64,000 nucleotides of DNA, from NCBI RefSeq assembly GCF_946482605.1, contig NZ_CAMLSE010000014.1:182591-246590 (forward strand), in the 5' to 3' direction. Below, in pieces: positions 25,023 through 34,366 of the stretch; positions within the stretch are counted from its first letter, which is position 1, and the number at the start of each line of letters is the position of its first letter. The notes under the pieces are model-generated. The model was not told the origin of the DNA, ran no database searches, and was given only the letters and a program-made list of their open reading frames with translations. Origin of the DNA: an uncultured Dyadobacter sp. GTDB lineage: Bacteria; Bacteroidota; Bacteroidia; Cytophagales; Spirosomataceae. The position numbers and the translations under genes are program-made.

Positions 25023-25562
25023 ATGACGGGAAACATATCTGATAACACCCCTTTCCGAATAGACGAACAGTCCTTCAAGCAGATATACCTGGCATATTGG
25101 GAGAAAGTGTATGCCGTATGCTACAATACCATCCGCGACACGGAACCTGCGAAAGGGATGGTCCAGGAGATCTTCAAATCGCTTTGGGAGCGTAAAGACG
25201 AACTGGAAATCACCACTTCTGTCGAACGTTACCTGATGCGCTCTGCCAAATTCAAGGTGTTTGAATACTTGCGAAACGCCAAAAGCCGGAAGCAACACAA
25301 TGCGTTTGCGTTTGCGGATTATTGTGGTCACACGCATTGCACCGAGCATGATGTGATGTTCAATAACCTCAAAAATCAAGTCGACAATCTGGTCGATACA
25401 CTCCCCTGCCAATGCCGCCGTGTCTACAAAATGAGCCGTGAGGAAGGTTTAACCAACAAGGAAATTGCATCGGCATTGCTTATTTCCGAAAGGGCCGTGG
25501 AGTATCATATCACCCGTGCACTTACCACGCTCCGCGCACACCTCTCCGAGTATATCCATTAG
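25023..25562 (+). CDS. ECF RNA polymerase sigma factor
   Basis: The 179-residue protein has a region 2 (FKQIYLAYWEKVYAVCYN, then AKGMVQEIFKSLWERKDEL) and a region 4 with CRRVYKMSREEGLTNKEIAS and SERAVEYHITRALTTLR. These are the features of Bacteroidota ECF sigma factors that work with FecR-like anti-sigma proteins. It is followed by an anti-sigma-like gene (25647) and a lipoprotein gene (26330). It diverges from a TonB-dependent receptor (24796), so control of surface transport is plausible. Confidence 0.9.
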   Translation: MTGNISDNTPFRIDEQSFKQIYLAYWEKVYAVCYNTIRDTEPAKGMVQEIFKSLWERKDELEITTSVERYLMRSAKFKVFEYLRNAKSRKQHNAFAFADYCGHTHCTEHDVMFNNLKNQVDNLVDTLPCQCRRVYKMSREEGLTNKEIASALLISERAVEYHITRALTTLRAHLSEYIH

Positions 25563-25646
25563 ATTTGTGGTTCACACCTACGGTAAATGTTTATTTGTGC
25601 TACTTTTACCAAAAAGGATCCACCACTGAACTGCCGAGTACTTTTG

Positions 25647-26321
25647 ATGAAAATCAGCAAAGAGCTTATTGAAAAATACCATAATGGCACCTGTTCCGAC
25701 GAAGAAAAGGCGGCGGTCGAGCATTGGCTTCTGAGCGATGAAAGCGACGAGACCATGCAGTGGCAGGATGCCTCCGAGAAGATGGAGGTACAATCCCAGA
25801 TGTGGTCCGAGATTGCTTCGGCATTTCCCTTTCAAGAGCCGGTCCGGAACGATCAGCGGCCAGTGCGAAGTACCTTTCCTTTCTGGCGTCCGCTCGCGGC
25901 CGCCTGTGCTTTTGCCGTGCTGGGCGCAATGCTGTACATGGCACTGCATAAAACCAATCGGCGACGTATCATTGCCTTGAACAACACTTCCCAGACCAAC
26001 AACAAGAACATTCAGGAAGGCAATTTCAGATTGTCTGTCGCCCCGCAAAGCAATGTCGAGATAGATAGCCGCAACGGGGTCATGGATTTCTGCGGCGCGG
26101 TAATGATCAATCCCAGGCAGGACGTAGAGCTCACGATCCAGGGCTCCTGCGCCAATCCTGCCCGTAACAAGGAGAAGGTTTCGCTCAAAAAAGGCCAGAA
26201 CTATATCGCGCTGCATTACGGCGATCCTCAGACCGGCGAAGTAATCGTACTCGAAGAAGGTGCTATGGCAGGACTTCCCCCTCTGGTCATGAGGCAGTTG
26301 CTGCACCAGTTTAACATTTGA
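25647..26321 (+). CDS. Putative anti-sigma factor, atypical FecR-like
   Basis: The 224-residue protein starts with the FecR-type opening ISKELIEKYHNGTCSDEEKAAVEHWL. It has one membrane helix at about residues 80-100 and a periplasmic beta-rich domain of about 120 residues. That domain lacks the usual FecR signature (LPDGTxVWLNAxS), so the sensor half is divergent or shortened (FecR is commonly about 320 residues). Its place directly after the ECF sigma gene supports an anti-sigma role. The ATG at 25647 is chosen over in-frame upstream codons because the family N terminus begins there. Confidence 0.7.
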   Translation: MKISKELIEKYHNGTCSDEEKAAVEHWLLSDESDETMQWQDASEKMEVQSQMWSEIASAFPFQEPVRNDQRPVRSTFPFWRPLAAACAFAVLGAMLYMALHKTNRRRIIALNNTSQTNNKNIQEGNFRLSVAPQSNVEIDSRNGVMDFCGAVMINPRQDVELTIQGSCANPARNKEKVSLKKGQNYIALHYGDPQTGEVIVLEEGAMAGLPPLVMRQLLHQFNI

Positions 26322-26341
26322 ATTGTAGCATGAATTGTAGC
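26318..26341 (+). repeat. 12-bp tandem duplication over a start codon
   Basis: TTGAATTGTAGC (26318-26329) is followed at once by ATGAATTGTAGC (26330-26341), eleven of twelve bases identical. The first unit contains the stop of the anti-sigma gene and a TTG in frame with the lipoprotein; the second supplies its ATG. Confidence 0.8.
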
Positions 26342-27559
26342 TTTCGAAGCATTTACCCTGGTCTTCTTCTCTTGTTGTGCGTCATTTTCACCCTGACCGG
26401 CTGTCAAAAGCATCCGGAGCAACAGCAACCTGCTGCAGGCCGGTACAGCGTTTACGCGATGATGAAGAATGGCAGGGAGTATATTTTTCAAACAGACACC
26501 CTTACTTCCGGCTCAGTAAACCCGGAAAAGACCGGCGCTCACGTTGTCCCGGCTCCTCTTTATTACGACCTGATCGTCAGAGACGGCCGTTATTACAGTG
26601 TCGACCGCAAAACCGGTGCTTTTGTGCGGTACCGGTTTGAGAACAACGAGTTTGTCAAAGACACAACTGTCCCGCTTACGGGATTTTCAACAGCCGAAAA
26701 CTACCAATGGCTTTCGAAGGATACGTTAATGCTGCTCGGGTATGACGATCAATCGCAAAAAATCCGTTTTGCGAAGGTTAATGTCAGTACGATGCAGGCC
26801 GATCAGGGGGAAACTCCTGTACCGAAGCCATTCGGAAATTACAACTGGATATCTGTCGGTTTTTCGGAATTTCTTGCCGGGAAGCTTTACATCGGCTATT
26901 GCTATCATTCCTATACATTGCAGAAATACACCACTGGTGATACCATTTACACTGCCATCGTGGATTTTCCTCAAATGAAACTAGACACGCTCCTGAAAGA
27001 CACGCGCTCGGTGTATCCGGGGGGAGCCAACACCCGCCAAAGCCACTCATTCGTCACCGAAAGCGGGGATTTCTATTTCATCGCCTGCCCGGGCATCGCA
27101 TCAGGCAACCGGCCTGACAAGCCCACCGGAATTTTCCGCATCAAAAAGTCACAACGGGCGATCGACCCGGACTACTTCTTCAATATTTCGGCGTCCCCAA
27201 TCCGGAATAACGGTTATGGGTGCTGGTACATCGGCAAAGGAAAGGCCATTGTAAGAACGGAGCGGAAAGGGCTTTTTACAGGTATGAAAGATCACTACAA
27301 AGTCCCGCATTTCGACTTTTACCTGCTGGATCTTGAAAAACAGACTACAAAGCGGCTGGAACTTCCGTTGGATAAGGGGACGGCGCGACAATGCGTATTG
27401 GTTGAGGAAGGCAGGGTTTACATCACTGTTAATTCGAGCGAAGCAGGCAATTATGTGTGGATGTTCAATCCCGAAACGGGTGAGTTGAAGAAGGGCCTGA
27501 AATTCAGCAGCGACACCGATTACATTCTTCGCCTCGAGATGTCTGGGTCAGGAATGTAA
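26330..27559 (+). CDS. DUF4374-like lipoprotein
   Basis: The 409-residue protein has a lipoprotein signal peptide with lipobox LTGC (LLLLLCVIFTLTGCQKH) and a repetitive beta-strand body compatible with a beta-propeller. RPDKPTGIFRIKKSQRAIDPDYFF in the middle is reminiscent of DUF4374 proteins, surface lipoproteins found beside TonB-dependent receptors and PepSY proteins in Bacteroidota. It lies 8 bases past the anti-sigma stop and probably shares its transcript. A receptor and PepSY gene are only 1-2 kb further on. The family call is from memory and moderate. Confidence 0.65.
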   Translation: MNCSFRSIYPGLLLLLCVIFTLTGCQKHPEQQQPAAGRYSVYAMMKNGREYIFQTDTLTSGSVNPEKTGAHVVPAPLYYDLIVRDGRYYSVDRKTGAFVRYRFENNEFVKDTTVPLTGFSTAENYQWLSKDTLMLLGYDDQSQKIRFAKVNVSTMQADQGETPVPKPFGNYNWISVGFSEFLAGKLYIGYCYHSYTLQKYTTGDTIYTAIVDFPQMKLDTLLKDTRSVYPGGANTRQSHSFVTESGDFYFIACPGIASGNRPDKPTGIFRIKKSQRAIDPDYFFNISASPIRNNGYGCWYIGKGKAIVRTERKGLFTGMKDHYKVPHFDFYLLDLEKQTTKRLELPLDKGTARQCVLVEEGRVYITVNSSEAGNYVWMFNPETGELKKGLKFSSDTDYILRLEMSGSGM

Positions 27560-27560
27560 T

Positions 27561-28412
27561 TCAGGCGGCTTCAACTTCACCGGCAGTCATTCCAAGCAAT
27601 TCGGCAATCAGCAGTACATCCATACCCTTATCCTTCATGCTCCGCGCTATGCTGAGTTGTTCGTCACGCCTGCCCTTTTCAACACCCTCTTTGAGAGCGT
27701 AATCCAGGGAATTGTAATAATCCCATCTTGCTTTTAAACTTGCGTCGTAAGCCATCTTTTCCTGTTGATTTAGATTACAAACTTCTGCTACCTGAAACAA
27801 TTTACTGAACACAGGCTTCGCCAAAAATTCCGGAACCTGGTCTAAGTTACCTAAATTCTTCAACAAATAGAGCCATTTATCCAGTTCGGTATCCAGCTCC
27901 AACGCCGTTTTCCCGAATCCGGGCATTTCAATAAAGATCAGGCCGAACTTCTCATAAAACACTAATCCCGACTCCCTCTTTGTCAGATGAATGTGATGCA
28001 AATAGCTGCCCGGAAGCGAATCTTCAAAGCAAAAATCCATCAAACCGATCAGGTACACGGGTTTAAGCTCATAATTCCAGTTCCCTGTCACCACCTGGTC
28101 GCGAACAAGTGAAGCCGCATAGAAGAAGCAACGGTCTCTGAAATGATCCTGTTTGACCCGCTGAACTTCAATGATAAACTGCTCACCATTGGAACCGGTA
28201 CAGGACAGGTCAAAAATAGCTCTGCGGTACGCCGCCAACTGTCCACCATTTTCATTGTTAGAGTAAGTCAAATCGATGACCTCTCTTTCGCCGGCAAACA
28301 ACTCGTTCAGAAAATCGATCAGAATGTCCTTATTACTCTCGGAACCAAAAATCCTTTTAAATCCAAAATCGGTAAAAGGATCAATAAAACGACCATATGC
28401 GATTTCATCCAT
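27561..28412 (-). CDS. Rpn-family PD-(D/E)XK nuclease / transposase-like protein
   Basis: The 283-residue protein has the family start GRFIDPFTDFGFKRIFG, ILIDFLNELF and the nuclease core IFDLSCTGSNGEQFIIEVQR, where D of FDL and E and Q of IEVQ correspond to the PD-(D/E)XK catalytic positions. A charged C-terminal region with KEGVEKGRRDEQ and a short helical repeat is typical. Rpn proteins are DNA endonucleases that promote RecA-independent recombination, and Bacteroidota carry many copies. Its codons look more AT-rich than those of flanking genes. The stop lies 1 base from the convergent lipoprotein stop. Confidence 0.85.
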   Translation of the reverse strand: MDEIAYGRFIDPFTDFGFKRIFGSESNKDILIDFLNELFAGEREVIDLTYSNNENGGQLAAYRRAIFDLSCTGSNGEQFIIEVQRVKQDHFRDRCFFYAASLVRDQVVTGNWNYELKPVYLIGLMDFCFEDSLPGSYLHHIHLTKRESGLVFYEKFGLIFIEMPGFGKTALELDTELDKWLYLLKNLGNLDQVPEFLAKPVFSKLFQVAEVCNLNQQEKMAYDASLKARWDYYNSLDYALKEGVEKGRRDEQLSIARSMKDKGMDVLLIAELLGMTAGEVEAA

Positions 28413-28614
28413 GCGCGGGTAGCTTCCATGTTATGTAATTGGCTATACCCGGGCAATTTACCAGTTACCCTCGCGTACGCCGAACACTTCCTTTCTCCAA
28501 GGGCCCCATTTTTACCAAACGGCCTTCGGTAAATTAGCTGCCGCGCTACTCACTGGATGATGGTGTGACCTCGCACCAGTAATTTGAATGGACAGGCGAA
28601 ACATCGAAACTTAA

Positions 28615-29775
28615 ATGACAATCTTAAAAAAAATCAATGCATGGCTGCACCTCTGGCTTGGGCTCTTCTCCGGAATCGTTGTGATCGTGGTCGGGTTGAC
28701 TGGCTGTATCCTCGTATTTGAAAGCGAGCTGGAAGGGCTCACATTCGACCACCTGCACGCCCCAAATCCCGGAAACAAAGCCATGCTCCCCCCGTCTGAA
28801 TTGTGGAAGACGGTCCATCAGGCTTTACCGGATAAGAAGATCCACAGTGTCTGGTATCATGGGAAGAATCAGACAGCTCATTTCAGCCTCGATTCCGATT
28901 CGCTGGTGTACGTTGATCCTTATGACAACAAAATCGTCGCCATAGTCGATCATGAGGATTTCTTTCATTTTATCCTCGACGGCCACACAGGCTTGTGGAT
29001 CGAAGGGGAGGTCGGTCACGCGATCGTGAGTTATGCAACATTGCTATTTTTCATACTGCTCATCACCGGCATGGTGCTCTGGTGGCCAAAAAAATGGACA
29101 AAATCGGAACAAAAAAAGGCCCTCACAATCAAATGGAGCGCCAAATTCAAACGCGTAAACTATGACTTACACAACGTCCTGGGCTTCTATTCGCTCACCA
29201 TTGCCCTCATTGTAACCATTACCGGACTAATTATGGGCTTCCAATGGTTTTCCAAAGGGTTTTACTGGCTCGCCTCCGGCGGGCAGGCGCCCGCTCCCTA
29301 TGTGCGGGCGTATTCAGATACTACTCAAAACCTGCCTTTGGCCAGTCTTGCCCAGGTCGATGCCGCGTGGCGAAAGGGCGTACAGGAGATCGGGGTGCTC
29401 AACAAAGAGGCGATCATCGTATCTTTCCCCGAAAAAGCATCCGAACCCATCGACCTCTGCACCGATATGCACAATGGATCCTGGCGCTATGTATACCTTG
29501 ACCAGCACACTTTGAAGGAATTGCCAGCGAGCCAGACACAGATTGCAAAACTGGACATTGCACAATGGCTCCGACGCACCAACTATGCCTTGCATGTTGG
29601 GTCGGTCGGCGGATTAACCACCAAAATTCTGTACTTTTTGGCCAGTTTGATTTGTACCAGTTTGCCTGTCACCGGTTTTTATATATGGTGGGGCAAAAAA
29701 TCCAAGCCGGCCAAACGCAAAACTATGTTATCGACATCGCCCCGGTCCCACTCTGCAAGCAGAGCGGACATTTAG
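28615..29775 (+). CDS. PepSY-associated transmembrane protein
   Basis: The 386-residue inner-membrane protein has helices near residues 14-38, 140-162, 188-212 and 340-362. The first helix is followed by the PepSY family phrase VFESELEGL, and the others carry ITGMVLWWPKKW, HNVLGFYSL and TGFYIWWGKK. Members are found with TonB-dependent receptors for siderophores or haem and are thought to act in iron release or transport at the inner membrane. The receptor gene begins 63 bases downstream on the same strand. Confidence 0.85.
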   Translation: MTILKKINAWLHLWLGLFSGIVVIVVGLTGCILVFESELEGLTFDHLHAPNPGNKAMLPPSELWKTVHQALPDKKIHSVWYHGKNQTAHFSLDSDSLVYVDPYDNKIVAIVDHEDFFHFILDGHTGLWIEGEVGHAIVSYATLLFFILLITGMVLWWPKKWTKSEQKKALTIKWSAKFKRVNYDLHNVLGFYSLTIALIVTITGLIMGFQWFSKGFYWLASGGQAPAPYVRAYSDTTQNLPLASLAQVDAAWRKGVQEIGVLNKEAIIVSFPEKASEPIDLCTDMHNGSWRYVYLDQHTLKELPASQTQIAKLDIAQWLRRTNYALHVGSVGGLTTKILYFLASLICTSLPVTGFYIWWGKKSKPAKRKTMLSTSPRSHSASRADI

Positions 29776-29838
29776 TTTTAGTTACACTTCATCCATTTCC
29801 ACAACCCTTCCGATCCACCCGGAAGCAGCTTTTTTATC

Positions 29839-32292
29839 ATGAAAAATAAGTACTTTCAACACCTCCTGACCACCATTCATTTTCTGATTGCATTAGCCAT
29901 CATTCCGACGGGAAATGCCCAGTCCTTGCCTGGCTATCTCATCAAAGGCGTCATTCTCGACTCCGCAAGCCGTAAGACCATTGAGTTTGCAACCATCAGT
30001 ATACTCGATGAAAAACAAAATGTCGTCGCACTCACCTACTCGGACGAAAATGGAGTTTTCAAGTCAACAGACGTCAAAACCGGCTCCTACATTCTTAACC
30101 TTTCGCTGATCGGTTACGGTCAAAAAAGGCTGCCGTTTACCATCAGCGCCGCCACTACGTACGATTTCGGCACCATTCAGCTTGCGCCGGAAGCGAAACA
30201 GCTCGATGCTGTCACTATCTCCGGGACGAGACAACTGGTGGAGCAACAGCCGGGCATGCTCATCTACAATGCGGAGAAGGACATCAGCAACCAGGGAGGA
30301 ACGGCCGCGGATGTCCTGCGGAAAGCACCGATACTCAATGTGGATGCGGCAGGCAATGTGACGATGCGCGGAAATTCCAACCTTCGCATCCTGATCAATG
30401 GGAAATACTCCGGCCAAATGGCCCGGAATGCGGCCGATGCACTCAATATGATGCCCGCAGGGTCCATCAAGTCGGTGGAAGTCATCACCAGTCCGTCGGC
30501 CCGCTATGATGCGGAAGGCGCAGCAGGTGTCATCAATATTATCACCAAAAAAGGCAGCCAGAGCACAAGCGGGACCATTGAAGTAGTGGGTGGAAACCTC
30601 GAACAGGCCATCAATCCCCGCATTGCGATGAACCGCGACAAATGGAACCTCAGCTCGACATTGCATTTACACCGTTTCCGGAACAAAGAGCTGTCAAATA
30701 CCGACCGGACTGTTTTTGAAAACGGTGTGGAAACGGGTAAAGTAAGGCAGGAAATTGTCCGGGACAATGCCAAACCGCATAGCTCAGGCGACGTGCAGAT
30801 CGAATATGTGGCCGACAGCGCCAATGTTTTCAATTTCTCGGTGAATGGATGGCTCGGAAACTGGCCGCAAAACAGCGACCAGCGCAACAGCCGTCTCACA
30901 CCCGATGGCCAGCTTCTGGAACAATCTCACCAGCATGTGACAACCAAAGCGCCAAACAAAGGCATTGACCTGAATCTGGGTTATACCAAAAAATTCCGGA
31001 AACCGGGCGAAGAGCTTTATCTGATGGCGCAACACAATCGCTCGATCGATGATTTCAATTACAACGCATTGCAGCGTGACACGGAACTGTTTCCTATCTA
31101 CCGGGAGGTCAACCACAACACCACGCAAAACCGCGAATGGACCTTCCAGGCCGATTATATCCTGCCGCTATCCCGTTCAGGCAAACACGCGCTGGAAAGC
31201 GGTGCCAAGGCAATCCTGCGCAATGTGGGGAGCGACTACCAGGTACAGGCCAGCGAAAACGGCAACACGGATGAACTCTCCGATATCCCTTCCCGAACCG
31301 ACCGTTTTGATTATCAACAGGACGTGCTTGCTGCTTATACCCAGATCAAGCTGAAATCGAATAATGGTTGGGCACTGCACGCGGGCGCCCGCGTCGAAGG
31401 TACATTCCTGGAAGGCGACCAGCGCAATGCGGGCGTGCATTTCACCAGCAATTTCTGGAATTTCGTGCCCAGCGCTACTCTTTTTAAAAAGCTGGACGCC
31501 AACAATAATCTTAGCCTGAGTTACACCAAGCGCATCTCGCGGCCGTCGATCTGGGACCTCAACCCGAACCGCGACAGCCAGGACCCGAAAAATATCGTGG
31601 TAGGTAACCCTTCGCTGAAACCGGAAGAAGTAAATCAGGTTGAATTCACCTACGCACTGCAGACCAATTCCGATCTTTTTCTGAACGTCTCCGCATTCGG
31701 GAGAAAAACAAACAACTCCATCGAAAGCATTGTAACGGTGGATAATGCAGGCGTCGCTACCACCACAAAACAAAACCTCGCTTCCAATACGCAGTACGGG
31801 GTCAATTTTTCGACATCTTTCTCCCTCCTACCCGACTGGAAGATCAACAGCAATGCCAATGTCCGTCAGGCGCGCTTCAAGAGCGGGGCGCTGGGAATCG
31901 ACAATAAGGGTGCCGCATGGGGCATCAACATCAACAGCAGTTGGAAACTTCCCAATCAGTACAGCGTGCAGATGTACGGCGATTATGACGCCAGAAGTAT
32001 TTCCCTGCAAGGTTTCGAAGGTTCCTGGTTCTATTACAGCTTCTCCGCCAAAAAAGAGCTTCCGGCCCGCAAACTGACATTCACCCTCACCACCGTTAGT
32101 CCGTTTGGGTCCTATCTTTCACAAAAGGAAGTATACAGATCGCCGGAATTCAACTCCGTGGTCCGGAACCGGTACCTGATGCGCTCCGTGAAATTGTCGG
32201 TCAACTGGGAGTTTGGCGGGCTGTTCCGGCAGGGTCCGGGCGGTAGAAAGATCAACAACGACGACCTGAAAAATGTGAAGCAGGGCGGCTAA
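29839..32292 (+). CDS. TonB-dependent receptor / outer-membrane beta-barrel protein
   Basis: The 817-residue protein has a signal peptide ending near GNAQS, a carboxypeptidase-like domain (IKGVILDSASRKTIEFATISI), a plug domain (GGTAADVLRKAPILNVDAAGN then MRGNSNLRILINGK) and a large C-terminal barrel of the OMP_b-brl_3 type (SYTKRISRPSIWDLNPNRDSQ). The plug motif VEVITSPSARYDAEGAAGVIN is diagnostic. Pairing with the PepSY gene upstream suggests iron-complex uptake, though the substrate cannot be read from sequence. Confidence 0.9.
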   Translation: MKNKYFQHLLTTIHFLIALAIIPTGNAQSLPGYLIKGVILDSASRKTIEFATISILDEKQNVVALTYSDENGVFKSTDVKTGSYILNLSLIGYGQKRLPFTISAATTYDFGTIQLAPEAKQLDAVTISGTRQLVEQQPGMLIYNAEKDISNQGGTAADVLRKAPILNVDAAGNVTMRGNSNLRILINGKYSGQMARNAADALNMMPAGSIKSVEVITSPSARYDAEGAAGVINIITKKGSQSTSGTIEVVGGNLEQAINPRIAMNRDKWNLSSTLHLHRFRNKELSNTDRTVFENGVETGKVRQEIVRDNAKPHSSGDVQIEYVADSANVFNFSVNGWLGNWPQNSDQRNSRLTPDGQLLEQSHQHVTTKAPNKGIDLNLGYTKKFRKPGEELYLMAQHNRSIDDFNYNALQRDTELFPIYREVNHNTTQNREWTFQADYILPLSRSGKHALESGAKAILRNVGSDYQVQASENGNTDELSDIPSRTDRFDYQQDVLAAYTQIKLKSNNGWALHAGARVEGTFLEGDQRNAGVHFTSNFWNFVPSATLFKKLDANNNLSLSYTKRISRPSIWDLNPNRDSQDPKNIVVGNPSLKPEEVNQVEFTYALQTNSDLFLNVSAFGRKTNNSIESIVTVDNAGVATTTKQNLASNTQYGVNFSTSFSLLPDWKINSNANVRQARFKSGALGIDNKGAAWGININSSWKLPNQYSVQMYGDYDARSISLQGFEGSWFYYSFSAKKELPARKLTFTLTTVSPFGSYLSQKEVYRSPEFNSVVRNRYLMRSVKLSVNWEFGGLFRQGPGGRKINNDDLKNVKQGG

Positions 32293-32300
32293 TACATTGC

Positions 32301-33563
32301 CTAGGGATCAAGCGGCTCATCGGCATCGATGTGCAGGGCATCCAGCACCGGATAAAACTCAAAATCCGTTTCGCTGAGCCGCTTGCCCAGCCTGTATGGC
32401 ACATGATTGATCTCCTTCATACACCTGTTTACAAAGGCATCGTTGGTGATATAGTAGCTCTGCGAGCGCATCGTCGAGACCAGACAAGGCTTTTCTAACG
32501 GCATACCGTACCGGAACAGCAGCCGCACGCCATTACGCATATTCGTGGTTGTGTGGCGCGCATGAGGATCCATGATAATGGCATGCTCTGGCACATGCAA
32601 AGTCTCCATCAGGAATTTTTTCATTTCAAACGCCTCGCTGTATTTCGTTTTAAAAGGGTGTACCCGCCCACCCGAGACGAGAATGTAAGGTGCCAGCCCT
32701 TCAAAATAACGCAATGCTGCAACCCGGCAACGCAACATCCCTCCTTCGCTCAAAGCCCTGTCATAGGTGTCGGGGCCAGCGCCGGGCACCAGGATCAGGG
32801 TATACCTGAATTTACTCCATTCAATTTTCTTCACCCTTTCCAATGCAGCTTTATTAACCGTCGAAACCATCGGTTCATAGTCGGCCGCCTCATGTCTTTC
32901 ATTGACTTCGAGGAATTGCAGCGCATAATGCATCGATGGGCCGAAAAACAGGTCTGCATTCTTTTTCTCCTGTCGCACAATGTCGGTGCAGTCGTATACC
33001 AGCGCAGGGTAACTTTTCGCAGTCGTTTTAAATTCAATGGAATCGATTGCCGGATAATTAGGTTTTTTGCCCTCGGCATACACTTCAATAGCATGATTGA
33101 CGCTCTTTGCATCCTGCTCCCATGACTTGCGGAGCAGCTCCCTGTCGCTGACATCGCGCAGGAGCATGTAGGTTCCGGATGGTGAAAGATGTTCCTCGAC
33201 CAGGTTGCCCAACGCATTGTTATCGGCATAAAGCGCTTCCAGCCTGGCACCGACGGCGTCGATCTCGCCCTGCGTGAATTTCATTTTTTCGGTGTAGCAC
33301 CGGAAATCATTTTTGCATTCACGCAGCGACACTTCCAGGTTTTTGTACTTCAAAGCCGCCATTGCGGCAAGCTGAGGATCTTTTCGCAACAGCGTCCTTA
33401 CTTCCGGCAACTGCGCGAATAGCGTCAGCAGATACCAGTTTTTGGATTGAACAAATGAGCCGCCTGTCAGCAGCTGATAATCCTGACGTGGTGTTTGACG
33501 AGTTTGGCCCGAGACTGAAAAAGAGGATAAGGCTAACAAAGAAAAGGCTAAGAATTTATTCAT
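32301..33563 (-). CDS. DUF218 (YdcF/SanA-like) secreted protein
   Basis: The 420-residue protein has a signal peptide (MNKFLAFSLLALSSFSVSGQ) and a C-terminal DUF218 domain (about 250-410) with ILVPGAGPDTYDRALSEGGM, ILVSGGRVHP, MKKFLMETLHVPEHAIIMDP and ARHTTTNMRNGV. This Rossmann-like family includes SanA and ElyC, implicated in cell-envelope integrity and peptidoglycan precursor metabolism. The N-terminal 240 residues are helical and specific to Bacteroidota members. The start at 33563 is chosen over 33596 because it opens the signal peptide. It converges on the receptor gene with an 8-base gap. Confidence 0.8.
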   Translation of the reverse strand: MNKFLAFSLLALSSFSVSGQTRQTPRQDYQLLTGGSFVQSKNWYLLTLFAQLPEVRTLLRKDPQLAAMAALKYKNLEVSLRECKNDFRCYTEKMKFTQGEIDAVGARLEALYADNNALGNLVEEHLSPSGTYMLLRDVSDRELLRKSWEQDAKSVNHAIEVYAEGKKPNYPAIDSIEFKTTAKSYPALVYDCTDIVRQEKKNADLFFGPSMHYALQFLEVNERHEAADYEPMVSTVNKAALERVKKIEWSKFRYTLILVPGAGPDTYDRALSEGGMLRCRVAALRYFEGLAPYILVSGGRVHPFKTKYSEAFEMKKFLMETLHVPEHAIIMDPHARHTTTNMRNGVRLLFRYGMPLEKPCLVSTMRSQSYYITNDAFVNRCMKEINHVPYRLGKRLSETDFEFYPVLDALHIDADEPLDP

Positions 33564-34366
33564 CGTATCAAAATGGTGGAGAAAAAAGGTTCGCAAACTA
33601 ACTCATTCCCCCTGAGGTCCAGGTTATCTAAAAGTTAAGAAATGAAAAGCCACGGAGCAATACCGCCTAGCCATCTTGTACGCCTACGGCTGCGTTAACC
33701 GGCAATTTCCCTAACGTGCGGGAGCCCGCTTTAACTCAAAATCACCGATTTCCGAAACGGTTATATTTGAATCAATTGAATAACTATGCATACTTTTGTC
33801 GACATTTAACTACAAAAAATATACCCAAACCAGTTCAAATACTCTCCATTTAAAATAAAATCAATAAAAAAACCCCTGGCAAAATGCCAGGGGCTTTCAA
33901 CTTTTTAAGCACCCATTTTACTTATGAAAGTTAACGTTTTCCGGTCCGATCTCGGATCATTGTTTATAGTTAGGAGTTATGCTTTCAAGTCCAAATTATA
34001 ATTCAAAAAATCCGTCAAACTGAACTGATGGCACCTGGAATTCAGCAGATTGCTGTAAATGCCGATTATCCCTAACCATGTCCGGCTAAGGTAGCTAAAA
34101 AGCCTGTAAATGAAGTGTAATAATGACGGATATGGAGTAACGCAATGTATTCGCTATTCTCTTTCACAAATTTAATTTCCTCAGATCTTTTCATCATAGC
34201 CAATAGAACAATTATTCTTCATGGGAACGTTCATTCATTAATGGGTTAAAAGTAATCCTATAACCATCTTGCACTAAAATAATTTCGCCGAACTATGCAT
34301 TTATTTCGACCAATACCTATATTATTGCAGACGAATGGAATTTAGTACCGAAGTTAAGAGCAGAGT
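33564..34366. other. AT-rich 800-base gap between divergent genes
   Basis: No protein gene was recognised between the divergent DUF218 and LytTR genes. The gap is AT-rich and contains a strong hairpin terminator at 33873-33893 that does not belong to either flanking gene. A small untranslated RNA or a very short peptide gene read leftward between about 34100 and 33894 would explain it. Otherwise no repeat, tRNA-like fold or riboswitch was identified. Confidence 0.5.
33863..33893 (-). terminator. Orphan Rho-independent terminator
   Basis: CCCCTGGCA (33873-33881) and TGCCAGGGG (33885-33893) form a perfect 9-bp stem with a three-base loop. Read on the minus strand the stem is followed by seven T, an excellent intrinsic terminator for leftward transcription; in the plus direction the following sequence is a poorer T-tract. 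Neither flanking gene is transcribed into it. Confidence 0.8.
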
